Positions 8,782-20,079 of a DNA stretch of 64,000 bases are shown in pieces. The translations under genes were made by a program, and so were the position numbers. This DNA comes from Methylobacterium sp. J-048 (GTDB taxonomy: Bacteria > Pseudomonadota > Alphaproteobacteria > Rhizobiales > Beijerinckiaceae). The first letter of the stretch is position 1. Every line of letters begins with the position of its first letter. The stretch is from positions 1 to 64,000 of the forward strand of contig NZ_JAKSYL010000105.1 in NCBI RefSeq assembly GCF_022829515.1, given 5' to 3'. The notes beneath the pieces were generated by a model, which made no database searches, was not told the origin of the DNA, and was given only the letters and a program-made list of their open reading frames with translations.

Positions 8782-8958
8782 ATGACCCGAGAACAAGTCG
8801 CCACCGCCATCCGCCGCGTCGTCAGCCTCCAGGTCGAGGATATCGAGCGCGCGGTCCGCGACGGCCACAAGACCATCGCGCTGAACGAGCTGGCGGATCT
8901 GAACCGCCAGCTCAAGGCCTTCGCGGCCGCCCTCAAGAAGGCCCCGGCCCGGATCTGA
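8782..8958 (+). CDS. Small helical hypothetical protein, 58 residues
   Basis: The frame starts MTREQVATAIRRVV and ends LKKAPARI. It is rich in charged and aliphatic residues arranged as amphipathic helices (VEDIERAVRDGHKTIALNEL). The composition is that of a real soluble protein rather than an antisense shadow, and it fills the gap between the DUF4174 gene and the convergent proline-rich gene. I do not recognise the family. Confidence 0.5.
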   Translation: MTREQVATAIRRVVSLQVEDIERAVRDGHKTIALNELADLNRQLKAFAAALKKAPARI

Positions 8959-8969
8959 TTCGGGCCGTC

Positions 8970-9335
8970 CTACCAGCGGGGTCCGCCCCAGCGACGGGGC
9001 GGGTCATCCTCCGGCGGCGGCGGCGGTCCGCGCTCGAAGGCCGGCTCGTCGCAGACCCGCACCCGGCGCAAAACCGGCGCCCTGTCCGGATCGAACCGGC
9101 GCCGGACGAATTCCCGGCACGCCTCGGGGGGCGCCGCCGATAAGCGCGGCCTGCGGAATTCCGGCTCCGGTGGCGGAGGCGGGGGTGGCGGCCGCCGCTC
9201 GCGCTCGTAGCCGTCCACCGGGCCGCCATACCCATGTGGCGGCGGCGGGCCGTCGAAATCGGCCGCCAGCGCTGGGCCGGCGGCGAACAGCAGGGCGCAG
9301 AATCCGGCGCGCCCGATGACATGACGGAGGGGCAC
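8970..9335 (-). CDS. Proline-rich secreted hypothetical protein
   Basis: 121 residues with a clear signal peptide (FCALLFAAGPALAADF, cleavage after ALA). The mature part is very Pro/Arg-rich, with a run of eight prolines near residue 50 and PPPPPEDDPP at the end. Two cysteines (EACREF and VRVCDEP) bracket an Arg-rich stretch and could form a disulfide. No domain is recognised. Secretion is supported; a function is not. It ends 11 nt from the convergent small helical gene. Confidence 0.6.
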   Translation of the reverse strand: MPLRHVIGRAGFCALLFAAGPALAADFDGPPPPHGYGGPVDGYERERRPPPPPPPPEPEFRRPRLSAAPPEACREFVRRRFDPDRAPVLRRVRVCDEPAFERGPPPPPEDDPPRRWGGPRW

Positions 9336-9475
9336 TGGTCGGCCTCGGCAGGAACGGGCGGCGGGGATCGCGGCCTCGATGCCGGAGACTGCGCCGCGCC
9401 GGCTGAACCCCTGCCGCGTCCCCGGTTGCCCGCCGTTCAGCCGGCTGTCCGGTTACCGCTCTGCCACAGCGGGCT

Positions 9476-9877
9476 TCAGTTCTGCATCGCGTTGATCTCG
9501 CACTGGGCGTATTCCCCGCTCGCCTTCACGTAGGCGTTGAGCTTCTGCACATAGGCCTCGGCGATCGGCCGGAACGCCTGCGCTTGCAGGTTGTAGGCCT
9601 TGACCGCGTCGTTGAAGCTGTAGGCCTCCCAGCCGGGGCAGCCGCCCTTGGCGTCGAGGCAGGCCGGCTTCTCGGGCAGGGCCGGCTTGACCGGCCGCGC
9701 CGAGGCCGGCGGCGGCTCGGGCGCCTTGCACGCCGTCGCCAGCGGGGCGGTGGCCGGCGGCGGCGTGCCTTTGTCCGGTGCCGTCTTATCTGGTGCCGTC
9801 TTGGGCGCTGCTAGAGCGAGGGTCGGCGCGAGCATGCCCGCGATGAGGAGAAGCTTGCCGCGCATAGCCCGTGTCAC
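9476..9877 (-). CDS. Secreted hypothetical protein with four cysteines
   Basis: 133 residues: a signal peptide (MRGKLLLIAGMLAPTLALA), a Pro/Thr/Lys-rich linker (about residues 25-60), and a compact C-terminal helical segment with ACLDAKGGCPGW and EYAQCEINAMQN. Four cysteines in the mature part suggest disulfide bonding in the periplasm. The initiator may be the internal Met at MRGK, which gives a cleaner signal peptide. The family is not recognised. It lies just downstream of msrQ on the same strand, 40 nt away, so it may be cotranscribed. Confidence 0.6.
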   Translation of the reverse strand: MTRAMRGKLLLIAGMLAPTLALAAPKTAPDKTAPDKGTPPPATAPLATACKAPEPPPASARPVKPALPEKPACLDAKGGCPGWEAYSFNDAVKAYNLQAQAFRPIAEAYVQKLNAYVKASGEYAQCEINAMQN

Positions 9878-9917
9878 TCCGCTGCGGCCAGAACCGCCGG
9901 CCGCGGGTTCTGCGGCA

Positions 9918-10862
9918 TCAGGCGGACGGCGACAAGGGTGAGGCTGCGGCTCGGGTGTCCGTCCCGCGCGGCGCGGGCACGCGGTCCCGGCCGGATCCCA
10001 ACTTGGCGGTCCGGCCCGGCGCGCGTGCGCCCCGCACGAGCGCGATGGCGGGCATCAGCAGCCCGGTCGCCAGGACCCACCAGGCGGGGCGGATCGGGCC
10101 GGAGAAGTCGAGATTGGCCGCCAGAACGAGGCTGGCCGGAACGCCGCTGGCGAGCCCGTACCAGGCCGCCTCGAGTCCCGCCGTGGCGAGGCCGCCGAGG
10201 ATCGCGAGCAGCAGCAGCGACCACGGCCGCTCCGGCAGCTTGAACCGCCGCATCGCCCGCCAGCCCATCAGCAGCAGGAACAGCCCGGCCGAGAAGACCG
10301 GGTCGCTGACGTCGATCTTCGACTGCAGGACGTAGTGGACCAAAGCCAGCACCGCGATCGTGTAGACGAGCCGGTGCAGCCGGTGCCAGTTCGGCCCCAG
10401 GTTGCGGATCGCCGCATCCGTTGAGGTCAGCCCCAGGGCGATCAGCCCGATCAGCGCCACGAAGCCGATGGTCAGGTAGAGCCGCAGGGCGATCTCGGTG
10501 ACGACCTTGGTCAGGACCAGGTTCTGGTCGACCGCGTAGAGCGCGAGATGGGCCACCGCGTAGGCCATCACGGTGATGCCGAGCATGCGCCGGACCACCA
10601 GCACCTTCCCCCAGTCGGCGATCCGGCGCAGGGGCGAGATCGCCAGCGAGAACAGCAGGAAGCGCACCGCCCATTCGCCGGTGGCGTGGATCAGCGCGGT
10701 GATCGGCTTGGCGCCGAGCGCGTCGAGCCGGAACGCGGCCGCGAGGTACAGGGCTGGCGCGATGCAGCCCAGGAACATCGCGAGCTTCAGCCATGAGAGG
10801 CGCCCGGCCCGGTCGAGCCAGGGAAGGGGGATGCCGAGGGGAACGGCCAGACGGTCGATCAT
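9918..10862 (-). CDS. msrQ: MsrQ, heme-binding membrane subunit of methionine sulfoxide reductase
   Basis: Integral membrane b-type cytochrome that passes electrons from the quinone pool to periplasmic MsrP, which repairs oxidised methionines. About six transmembrane helices are visible, and conserved histidines occur in the expected places: ALIHATGEW, VMAYAVAHLALY, GPNWHRLHRLVYT and LVHYVLQSKID. The length of 314 residues is somewhat long because of an unconserved C-terminal tail (LVRGARAPGRTAKLG). The catalytic partner gene msrP is not adjacent, unlike the usual msrPQ operon. The start ATG is followed by a cytoplasmic stretch before the first helix. Confidence 0.9.
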   Translation of the reverse strand: MIDRLAVPLGIPLPWLDRAGRLSWLKLAMFLGCIAPALYLAAAFRLDALGAKPITALIHATGEWAVRFLLFSLAISPLRRIADWGKVLVVRRMLGITVMAYAVAHLALYAVDQNLVLTKVVTEIALRLYLTIGFVALIGLIALGLTSTDAAIRNLGPNWHRLHRLVYTIAVLALVHYVLQSKIDVSDPVFSAGLFLLLMGWRAMRRFKLPERPWSLLLLAILGGLATAGLEAAWYGLASGVPASLVLAANLDFSGPIRPAWWVLATGLLMPAIALVRGARAPGRTAKLGSGRDRVPAPRGTDTRAAASPLSPSA

Positions 10863-11049
10863 TGTTTTCGGACTTGGCCTTCTGACATGGGAAGCGGGGC
10901 GCCACGTGGCCGAGGATATTGGGAGGCGAAATGGGCGCTTCTGCGGATCGCTCCCCGCGCGGGTCGGTTCGCCGCGGATAGCTCGGGGTTACGCCTGAAT
11001 GGTTGACCTCGCCGCCCCGGTGCCGAGATAGCCGACGGACGGACACCGG

Positions 11050-12069
11050 ATGGATCCCATGCAGTACCGCAATCTCGGCCGCTCCGGCCTCAAGGTCTCG
11101 CCGATCTGCCTCGGCACGATGATGTTCGGCGGGCCGACCGACGAGGCGACCGCCGGCCGCATCGTCGGGAGCGCCCGGGAGGCGGGCATCAACTTCATCG
11201 ACACGGCCAACGTCTACACCGAAGGCCGCTCGGAGGAGATCACCGGCCGGGCGATCCAGGGCGACCGCGCCGCCTGGATCCTGGCCACCAAGGTCGCCAA
11301 CCCGACCGGCCAGGGCGTCAACGACCGCGGCCTCTCGCGCGTCCATGTGCTGAAGGCCGCCGAGGACAGCCTGCGCCGGCTCGGCACGGAATTCATCGAC
11401 ATCTACTACCTCCATAAGGAGGACCACGACACGCCGTTGGCCGAGACCGTGCGGGCGATGGCCGACCTCGTGCGGGCCGGCAAGATCCGGCATTTCGGCG
11501 TCTCGAACCACCGGTCCTGGCGGGTCGCCGAGATCTGCCGGCTGTGCGACGAGATCGGCATCGACCGGCCGGTGGTGAGCCAGCCCTATTACAACGCCTT
11601 CAACCGCATGCCCGAGACCGAGCACCTGCCGGCCTGCGCCCATTACGGGCTCGGCGTCGTCCCGTACTCGCCCCTCGCCCGAGGCGTGCTGACCGGCAAG
11701 TACGACCCGGACGCCCCGCCGCCCGCCGAATCCCGCGCCGGCCGGCAGGACACCCGGATGATGCAGACCGAGTGGCGCCCGGAATCCCTGCGCATCGCCC
11801 GCACGTTGAAGGAGCATGCCGAGGCGCGCGGCATCACGGCCGGGCAGTTCGCCACCGCCTGGGTGCTGAACAACCGCCTGATCACCGGCGTCATCGCCGG
11901 GCCGCGCACCGAGGCGCAGTGGCAGGAATATCTCGGCGCCCTCGACTACGCCTTCACCCCGGAGGACGAGGCCCTGGTGGACGGCTTCGTGGCCGCCGGG
12001 CATCCGACCACGCCGGGCTACAACGATCCGGCCTATCCGCTGGAGGGGCGTGTGCCGCGGGGCGTTTGA
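11050..12069 (+). CDS. Aldo/keto reductase
   Basis: NADPH-dependent (beta/alpha)8-barrel aldo/keto reductase of 339 residues. Visible parts are YRNLGRSGLKVSPICLGTMM at the N-terminus, the catalytic Asp and Tyr in FIDTANVYTEGRSEEI, the Lys in ILATKVANP, the His in IYYLHKEDHDTP, and the cofactor segment FGVSNHRSW. A C-terminal ITGVIAGPRTEAQ completes it. The full catalytic tetrad is intact. It most resembles the YajO/Tas-like group; the substrate is unknown. It is divergent from msrQ with about 187 nt between them. An internal Met four codons in is an equally good start. Confidence 0.92.
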   Translation: MDPMQYRNLGRSGLKVSPICLGTMMFGGPTDEATAGRIVGSAREAGINFIDTANVYTEGRSEEITGRAIQGDRAAWILATKVANPTGQGVNDRGLSRVHVLKAAEDSLRRLGTEFIDIYYLHKEDHDTPLAETVRAMADLVRAGKIRHFGVSNHRSWRVAEICRLCDEIGIDRPVVSQPYYNAFNRMPETEHLPACAHYGLGVVPYSPLARGVLTGKYDPDAPPPAESRAGRQDTRMMQTEWRPESLRIARTLKEHAEARGITAGQFATAWVLNNRLITGVIAGPRTEAQWQEYLGALDYAFTPEDEALVDGFVAAGHPTTPGYNDPAYPLEGRVPRGV

Positions 12070-12153
12070 TGTCGGCCAAATCCTGCGCCCGTCCGTATAT
12101 TGAGGGCCGTCTGCACCGTGTTACAATCCGGATTGGCAACAGGATGGGCGACG

Positions 12154-12447
12154 ATGGCCGCTGACGTGAAGGAGAAGGTCAGACTTGTGTCGAGGACCAA
12201 GTCGGTCCGGGCGCAGGTTGATCCGGAGGTCAAGCTTGAGGCCGAGGCTGTTCTCGGCGCGGTCGGCCTTTCGTTGTCCGACGCGTTCCGCATGATGCTT
12301 GAACGGGTTGTCGCCGAGGGGCGGCTTCCCTTCGATCCACTCGTCCCGAATGATGAGACCATCGCGGCTTTGCGCGCGGACCTTGCTGGTGATGTGATCC
12401 ACGTCGGCGATCCGTCGAACCTCCTCGCCGCCCTTGACGCCGACTGA
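12154..12447 (+). CDS. dinJ: RelB/DinJ-family antitoxin
   Basis: 97-residue antitoxin of a type II toxin-antitoxin pair. The ribbon-helix-helix region reads TKSVRAQVDPEVKLEAEAVL then LGLSLSDAFRMML style (here VGLSLSDAFRMMLERVV), as in RelB/DinJ proteins, followed by LPFDPLVPNDETIAAL, the characteristic DinJ toxin-wrapping segment. The ATG at 12154 is preferred over upstream starts because it gives a family-like N-terminus. The stop overlaps the toxin start by 14 nt, indicating translational coupling. As with others of the family it probably represses its own promoter together with the toxin. Confidence 0.9.
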   Translation: MAADVKEKVRLVSRTKSVRAQVDPEVKLEAEAVLGAVGLSLSDAFRMMLERVVAEGRLPFDPLVPNDETIAALRADLAGDVIHVGDPSNLLAALDAD

Positions 12448-12814
12448 CGATAAGCCGTCGGCAACGACCCCATCCGCGCCGGCAACTGCCCGGGCTACGC
12501 AGCGCGATGTCGTCATCACAGGCCAATTCAAGAAGGACATGAAGCGCGAGCGGAAGGGTCGATATCGCGCGACGGTGCAGGCGGATTTGCTGCAGGCCGT
12601 CAACCTGCTCGCCGCCGATCGTCCCCTTCCTGCCCACATGGTCGACCATCCGCTCGGAGGCAATTGGAAGGACCATCGCGACTGCCATATCAAACCTGAT
12701 CTGGTCTTGATCTATCGGAAATCCGTGCCGTCAACGGCAAAACCGCACCAGCAGGCAGAGCGACCGAAACTGCACTTGGTCCGCATCGGTTCGCACAGCG
12801 AACTCGGCCTTTAA
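12434..12814 (+). CDS. yafQ: YafQ-family mRNA interferase toxin
   Basis: RelE-superfamily ribosome-dependent endoribonuclease. The diagnostic parts are VITGQFKKDMKRERKGR, ADRPLPAHMVDHPLGG and DCHIKPDLVLIYRKS, ending in LHLVRIGSHSELGL; the family's catalytic-site histidines and the DCHI box are retained. The likely start is the TTG at 12434 inside the antitoxin gene. An insertion (STAKPHQQAERP) lies before the last strand. About 30 N-terminal residues (DDKPSATTPSAPATA) are extra to the family and may instead mean a later start. Coupling to the DinJ-like gene is the usual arrangement. Confidence 0.9.
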   Translation: MTPTDDKPSATTPSAPATARATQRDVVITGQFKKDMKRERKGRYRATVQADLLQAVNLLAADRPLPAHMVDHPLGGNWKDHRDCHIKPDLVLIYRKSVPSTAKPHQQAERPKLHLVRIGSHSELGL

Positions 12815-12976
12815 GCGGCGCTGCCACGGGTTCAACGAGGCATGGGGACTGCCCGACCAGTGCCGGGACAGTGCTTCCACGCCTGTGGTGCTCCGGCTCG
12901 CACGCGAAACGGCGATCTTGCGAAGGCCGCCGAGGCAGCGGCGCTCAAGAGCCGCCGCCACACGCACCGATCCACC

Positions 12977-13004
12977 TTGCGCTCACGACCGACCGCGGCT
13001 ATCT
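12977..13004 (+). promoter_or_regulatory. Candidate promoter of the rimP-nusA operon
   Basis: TTGCGC (12977-12982), a 16-nt spacer and CTATCT (12999-13004) resemble the alphaproteobacterial sigma-70 consensus. Transcription would begin near 13011, giving a leader of about 150 nt that contains the terminator-like hairpin at 13049-13080. No reading frame in the 347-nt gap 12815-13161 looks real. Confidence 0.4.
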
Positions 13005-13048
13005 ATCCGTTCAACAGTTCTGATGGCAGTCGAGAGGCTGCGGTTCGG

Positions 13049-13080
13049 GAGTGGGCCCCACCGGGTCCGCTCTTTTTTTT
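13049..13080 (+). terminator. Terminator-type hairpin in front of rimP
   Basis: GAGTGGGCCC (13049-13058) pairs over 10 bp, including two G-U pairs, with GGGTCCGCTC (13063-13072). The loop is 4 nt and eight T residues follow (13073-13080). It ends 81 nt before the rimP start. It may end transcripts from the toxin-antitoxin genes, or act as an attenuator in the rimP leader. Confidence 0.75.
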
Positions 13081-13161
13081 CGCCGCGTCGGGTTTGGACG
13101 CGCGAGGCCGCACGCTGGGACGTGCCACCCAGGACGCCGCAAGGGTTGCGCGCTGATATTC

Positions 13162-13947
13162 ATGTCGTCCGAGATCGAAGCGGATCTGTCCGAGAAGCGC
13201 CTGGTCCGTGAGACCGGCATCGCCGCGCGCGTGGTGCAGGTGATCGAGGGGCCGGTCCAGGGCCTCGGCTTCCGGCTGGTCCGGGTGAAGGTCACCAACA
13301 TCAACGGCTGCACCGTCCAGATCATGGCGGAGCGGCCGGACGGCACATTCTCGATCGACGATTGCGAGGCGGTGAGCCGGGCGATCTCGCCGGTGCTCGA
13401 TGTCGACGATCCGGTGGGCACCGCCTACAACCTGGAGATCTCCTCGCCGGGGATCGACCGGCCGCTGGTGCGGGTCTCGGATTTCGCCCGCTGGGTCGGC
13501 TACGAGGCCAAGGTCGAGCTGAGCCCGCCGCTCGACGGCCGCAAGCGGTTTCGCGGCATCCTGGGCGCGCCGGATGCCGAGAAGCTCACCGTCCCGATCG
13601 ACCTGCCCGACGTGAAGGAAGGCCTGCCGAGCCGGGTCGACATTCCGCTCAAGGACCTCGCCGAGGCGCATCTCGTCCTCACCGACGAGTTGATCCGCGA
13701 GTCCCTGCGCCGCGGCGGCCCGCCGGCCGACGATACGGACGCGCTGGACGACGAGGCCGAGGACGACGCGCCGGCGGCGCCCACCCGCCCCGCGCCGAAG
13801 CTGCAGGGTCCGAAGGGCAAGGCCGCCAAGGTTGGCGCAAAGGCCGACCCGAAGGCCCCGAAAGAGAAGAAGCCGCCGCGCACCGGTCCCAAGCAGCCGG
13901 TCGTGTCCAAGGCGTCCCGGCTCAAAGGCCGCGACGACCTGCATTGA
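13162..13947 (+). CDS. rimP: Ribosome maturation factor RimP
   Basis: RimP helps assemble the 30S subunit by promoting binding of S12 and related proteins. The family core occupies residues 15-180: [18 protein letters not shown], the conserved [15 protein letters not shown], and [15 protein letters not shown], followed by the SH3-like C-terminal domain. An acidic then Lys/Pro/Ala-rich tail of about 75 residues follows ([15 protein letters not shown]), typical for Methylobacteriaceae and relatives. The ATG at 13162 gives the best N-terminus. It is the first gene of the rimP-nusA-ylxR-infB operon, 76 nt ahead of nusA. Confidence 0.95.
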   Translation: MSSEIEADLSEKRLVRETGIAARVVQVIEGPVQGLGFRLVRVKVTNINGCTVQIMAERPDGTFSIDDCEAVSRAISPVLDVDDPVGTAYNLEISSPGIDRPLVRVSDFARWVGYEAKVELSPPLDGRKRFRGILGAPDAEKLTVPIDLPDVKEGLPSRVDIPLKDLAEAHLVLTDELIRESLRRGGPPADDTDALDDEAEDDAPAAPTRPAPKLQGPKGKAAKVGAKADPKAPKEKKPPRTGPKQPVVSKASRLKGRDDLH

Positions 13948-14023
13948 AGTGACTTGAGATTCGGGCTCGGCCGCCCCTGGGCGCCCGGCACGAAGACTTG
14001 ACGGAAGAGAAGGACCGACACCG

Positions 14024-15658
14024 ATGGCCGTCGTCAGCGCCAACAGGCTCGAACTCCTCCAGATCGCCGACGCGGTCGCCCGCGAGAAGGTGATCGACCG
14101 CTCCATCGTGATCGACGCGATGGAGGAGGCGATCGCCAAGGCGGCGCGCTCCCGCTACGGCGCGGAGACCGACGTTCACGCCGAGATCGACAACAAGACC
14201 GGGGCTCTGCGCCTGTCGCGCCACCTCCTGGTGGTCGATCAGGTCGAGAACGACGCCCGCGAGATCACCCTCGACCAGGCCCGCCGCTACAACCCGGGCG
14301 CGCTCGTCGGCGACGTGATCTCCGACACCCTGCCGCCGTTCGATTTCGGCCGGGTCGCCGCGCAATCGGCCAAGCAGGTCATCGTCCAGAAGGTCCGCGA
14401 CGCCGAGCGCGCCCGCCAGTTCGACGAGTACAAGGACCGCATCGGCGAGATCCTCAACGGCATCGTCAAGCGGGTCGAGTACGGCAACGTCATCGTCGAC
14501 CTGGGCCGGGGCGAGGGCATCGTCCGCCGGGACGAGATGATCCCGCGCGAGACCTTCCGGCCGGGCGACCGGATCCGCTCCTACCTGTTCGACGTGCGCT
14601 CGGAAGTGCGCGGCCCGCAGATCTTCCTGTCGCGCTCGCACCCGCAGTTCATGGCCAAGCTGTTCGGCCAGGAAGTGCCCGAGATCTACGACGGCATCGT
14701 CGAGGTGAAGGCCGTGGCCCGCGATCCGGGCTCCCGCGCCAAGATCGCCGTGATCTCCCGCGACGGCAGCATCGATCCGGTCGGTGCGTGCGTGGGCATG
14801 CGCGGATCCCGGGTGCAGGCTGTCGTGGGTGAGCTGCAGGGAGAAAAAATCGACATCATCCCGTGGTCAGAGGACGAGGCGACCTTCATCGTCAACGCGC
14901 TCCAGCCGGCCGAGGTGGTGAAGGTCGTGCTCGACGAGGAGGCCGACCGCATCGAGGTGGTGGTGCCGGACGACCAGCTGTCGCTGGCCATCGGCCGCCG
15001 CGGCCAGAACGTGCGGCTCGCCTCGCAGCTCACCGGCTGGGACATCGACATCCTGACCGAGGCCGAGGAATCCGAGCGGCGCCAGAAGGAGTTCGCCGAG
15101 CGGACCCAGGTGTTCATGGAGGCGCTCGACGTCGACGAGACCGTCGGCCAGCTGCTGGCGGCCGAAGGGTTTCGCAATGTCGAGGAGATCGCCTACGTCG
15201 ACATCCAGGAGCTGTCCGGCATCCAGGGTCTCGACGAGGAGACCGGCGCCGAGATCCAGGCCCGCGCCCAGGATCACCTCGCCCGGATCGAGCAGGAGCA
15301 CGACGCCCGCCGCACCGAGCTCGGCGTCGCCGACGAGCTGCGCGAGATCGAGGGCATCACCACGCCCATGATGGTCGCGCTCGGCGAGAACGACGTGAAG
15401 TCCATCGAGGATCTGGCCGGCTGCGCCACGGACGACCTCGTCGGCTACACCGAGGGCCGCGGCCCCGACGCCGTGCGCCACGCGGGCTATCTCGACGGCT
15501 TCGAGCTGTCCCGCACCGAGGCCGAGGGCCTGATCATGGCCGCCCGCCTCAAGGCCGGCTGGATCGAGGCTTTGCCCGAGCCGGAGGCCGAGGACGGCGC
15601 GGACGCCGCCGAGGGCGAAGAGTCGCCCGAGGCCGCCACCACCCCGGCCGAGGCCTGA
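14024..15658 (+). CDS. nusA: Transcription termination/antitermination protein NusA
   Basis: RNA-polymerase-binding elongation factor that modulates pausing, termination and antitermination. Domains in order are the N-terminal polymerase-binding domain ([13 protein letters not shown], about 1-130), S1 ([16 protein letters not shown], 135-200), KH1 and KH2 ([17 protein letters not shown] and [16 protein letters not shown]), and two C-terminal helix-hairpin-helix repeats ([16 protein letters not shown] and [14 protein letters not shown]). A short acidic tail ends the protein. At 544 residues it is standard for alphaproteobacteria. It lies second in the operon, and ylxR follows after 24 nt. Confidence 0.98.
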   Translation: MAVVSANRLELLQIADAVAREKVIDRSIVIDAMEEAIAKAARSRYGAETDVHAEIDNKTGALRLSRHLLVVDQVENDAREITLDQARRYNPGALVGDVISDTLPPFDFGRVAAQSAKQVIVQKVRDAERARQFDEYKDRIGEILNGIVKRVEYGNVIVDLGRGEGIVRRDEMIPRETFRPGDRIRSYLFDVRSEVRGPQIFLSRSHPQFMAKLFGQEVPEIYDGIVEVKAVARDPGSRAKIAVISRDGSIDPVGACVGMRGSRVQAVVGELQGEKIDIIPWSEDEATFIVNALQPAEVVKVVLDEEADRIEVVVPDDQLSLAIGRRGQNVRLASQLTGWDIDILTEAEESERRQKEFAERTQVFMEALDVDETVGQLLAAEGFRNVEEIAYVDIQELSGIQGLDEETGAEIQARAQDHLARIEQEHDARRTELGVADELREIEGITTPMMVALGENDVKSIEDLAGCATDDLVGYTEGRGPDAVRHAGYLDGFELSRTEAEGLIMAARLKAGWIEALPEPEAEDGADAAEGEESPEAATTPAEA

Positions 15659-15682
15659 GCGGAGGCTGCGGCGGACACGCGG

Positions 15683-16417
15683 ATGGCCGAGGTCGACACG
15701 ACCCCGCCCGACCAGGGGCAGGATCCGGGACTCGATCCCGGGGGGCTCGATAGCGGCCCCGGCCGGCGCGTGCCGCAGCGCACCTGCATCGTCACGCGCG
15801 TCGTCCAGCCGCCGGAGGCGATGATCCGGTTCGTGCGCGGCCCGGACGGCGCCGTCGTCCCGGACCTGCGCGCGAAGCTCCCCGGGCGCGGCGCCTGGAT
15901 CAGCGCGAGGCGGGACGCGGTCGCGACGGCAGTCCGGAAAAACCTGTTCCCGCGGGCGTTCAAGGGACCGGCCCAGGCCGGTGCCGACCTGCCCGACCGG
16001 ATCGTGGTCGGCCTGCGCGAGGATCTGCGGCAGGCAATCGCGATGGCCAACAAGGCGGGATGCGTGGTCGCAGGGTTCTCGAAGGTCGAGGCGGCGATCG
16101 GCGGACAGCCCGGCGCGGTGGCATTGATTCATGCCGCCGAAGCCAGTCCCGACGGCCGCCGCAAGATCGCTTCGGCCTTGTACCGGCGGCACGGCGAAGC
16201 CATGTCAAGGATACCGATCATCGACGACCTGTCCGAAGATGAATTGGACATGGCCTTAGGTCGGGATCATGTGATACACGCTGCGCTCGTCGCAGGAGCC
16301 GGAGCTGCCGGCTGCCTGTCGCGTTGGCGTCGGCTACGCTCCTTCGAGGGCGCCGCCGCGGCGACCGAGGAGCCCGGTCCAGCCCGAATCGGCGGGATCG
16401 ACGAAGCCTCACGTTGA
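15683..16417 (+). CDS. ylxR: YlxR/DUF448 RNA-binding protein with L7Ae-like C-terminal part
   Basis: Small nucleic-acid-binding protein found between nusA and infB in many bacteria. The DUF448 domain starts near residue 27 (RRVPQRTCIVTRVV), continues with MIRFVRGPDGAVVPDL and LPGRGAWISARRDAV. A ribosomal L7Ae/L30e-like domain follows (LRQAIAMANKAGCVVAGFSK), with ALIHAAEASPDGRRK. The last 75 residues, including DDLSEDELDMALGRDHVIHAAL, are typical of the longer alphaproteobacterial form. In other bacteria YlxR has been linked to rnpB or RNase P and to global expression; which role applies here is unknown. infB begins 79 nt downstream. Confidence 0.92.
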   Translation: MAEVDTTPPDQGQDPGLDPGGLDSGPGRRVPQRTCIVTRVVQPPEAMIRFVRGPDGAVVPDLRAKLPGRGAWISARRDAVATAVRKNLFPRAFKGPAQAGADLPDRIVVGLREDLRQAIAMANKAGCVVAGFSKVEAAIGGQPGAVALIHAAEASPDGRRKIASALYRRHGEAMSRIPIIDDLSEDELDMALGRDHVIHAALVAGAGAAGCLSRWRRLRSFEGAAAATEEPGPARIGGIDEASR

Positions 16418-16496
16418 CGACGCACCAGGACGAATTTGGCTGGCGCCACCGGGCGTCGGTTCACGGGACGATGGAAACCCTCAGGGTTCAGGCTGA

Positions 16497-19454
<2,958 letters not shown>

Positions 19455-19479
19455 GATCCCGGACTCGTCCGGACAGGGC

Positions 19480-19513
19480 GGTCGCGGCCTCAGCCGCGGC
19501 CGTCTTTTCTTTT
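19480..19513 (+). terminator. Rho-independent terminator after infB
   Basis: GGTCGCGGC (19480-19488) pairs with GCCGCGGCC (19493-19501) across a CTCA loop and is followed by GTCTTTTCTTTT. It lies 25 nt past the infB stop codon and 78 nt before rbfA. Confidence 0.8.
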
Positions 19514-19590
19514 GGGTGCATCGCTTCTTTCCTGCACCTCTCTCCGCTTGGACGTGAACCGGCCGCCTTGCGCTGCCGGCCCGAGACAGA

Positions 19591-20025
19591 ATGGCCCAGA
19601 AACCCACATCCACCGGCCCCTCGCAGCGTCAGCAGCGCGTTGCCGAACTCGTCCGTCACGCCCTGGCGGAGGTGCTCCAGCGTGGCGACATCCAGGATCC
19701 GGTGCTCAACACGCATGTCGTGACGGTGCCGGAGGTGCGGATGTCGCCGGACCTGAAGCTCGCCACCGCGTACGTGATGCCCCTGGGGGGCATGGACGAG
19801 GCGCCGGTGATCGCCGCCCTGGAGCGCCACCGCAAGGTGCTGCGCCAGGAGGTGGCCCGCCGCGTGAATTTGAAGTTCGCGCCCGAACTGCGCTTCCTGC
19901 GCGACGAGACCTTCGACGAGGCGGCGCGCATCGACAAGCTGCTCCGGGACGAGCGGGTGAAGCGCGACCTCGTCGCCGGACGGGACGACGAGGATGGCGA
20001 ACCGGAGACCGGGCCGGGGCATTGA
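19591..20025 (+). CDS. rbfA: 30S ribosome-binding factor RbfA
   Basis: Cold-shock-type KH-fold factor needed for 16S rRNA 5' end processing and late 30S maturation. The core reads [40 protein letters not shown] with the family's conserved MSPDL, and a C-terminal [20 protein letters not shown]. At 144 residues it is full length. It lies between infB and truB as in most bacteria, but a terminator separates it from infB. truB follows after 54 nt and is probably cotranscribed. Confidence 0.96.
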   Translation: MAQKPTSTGPSQRQQRVAELVRHALAEVLQRGDIQDPVLNTHVVTVPEVRMSPDLKLATAYVMPLGGMDEAPVIAALERHRKVLRQEVARRVNLKFAPELRFLRDETFDEAARIDKLLRDERVKRDLVAGRDDEDGEPETGPGH

Positions 20026-20079
20026 TCCCCGTCACCGAACGGACAGGCACGGGGCAACGACCCCGGGGGATACGAGGAC

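Noticed and set aside
9874..12003. 709-residue minus frame across msrQ and the aldo/keto reductase
   Set aside because: Shadow of two genes with clear family motifs.
12842..13156. Open frames between the toxin gene and rimP
   Set aside because: No protein-like composition, and they run through the terminator hairpin.
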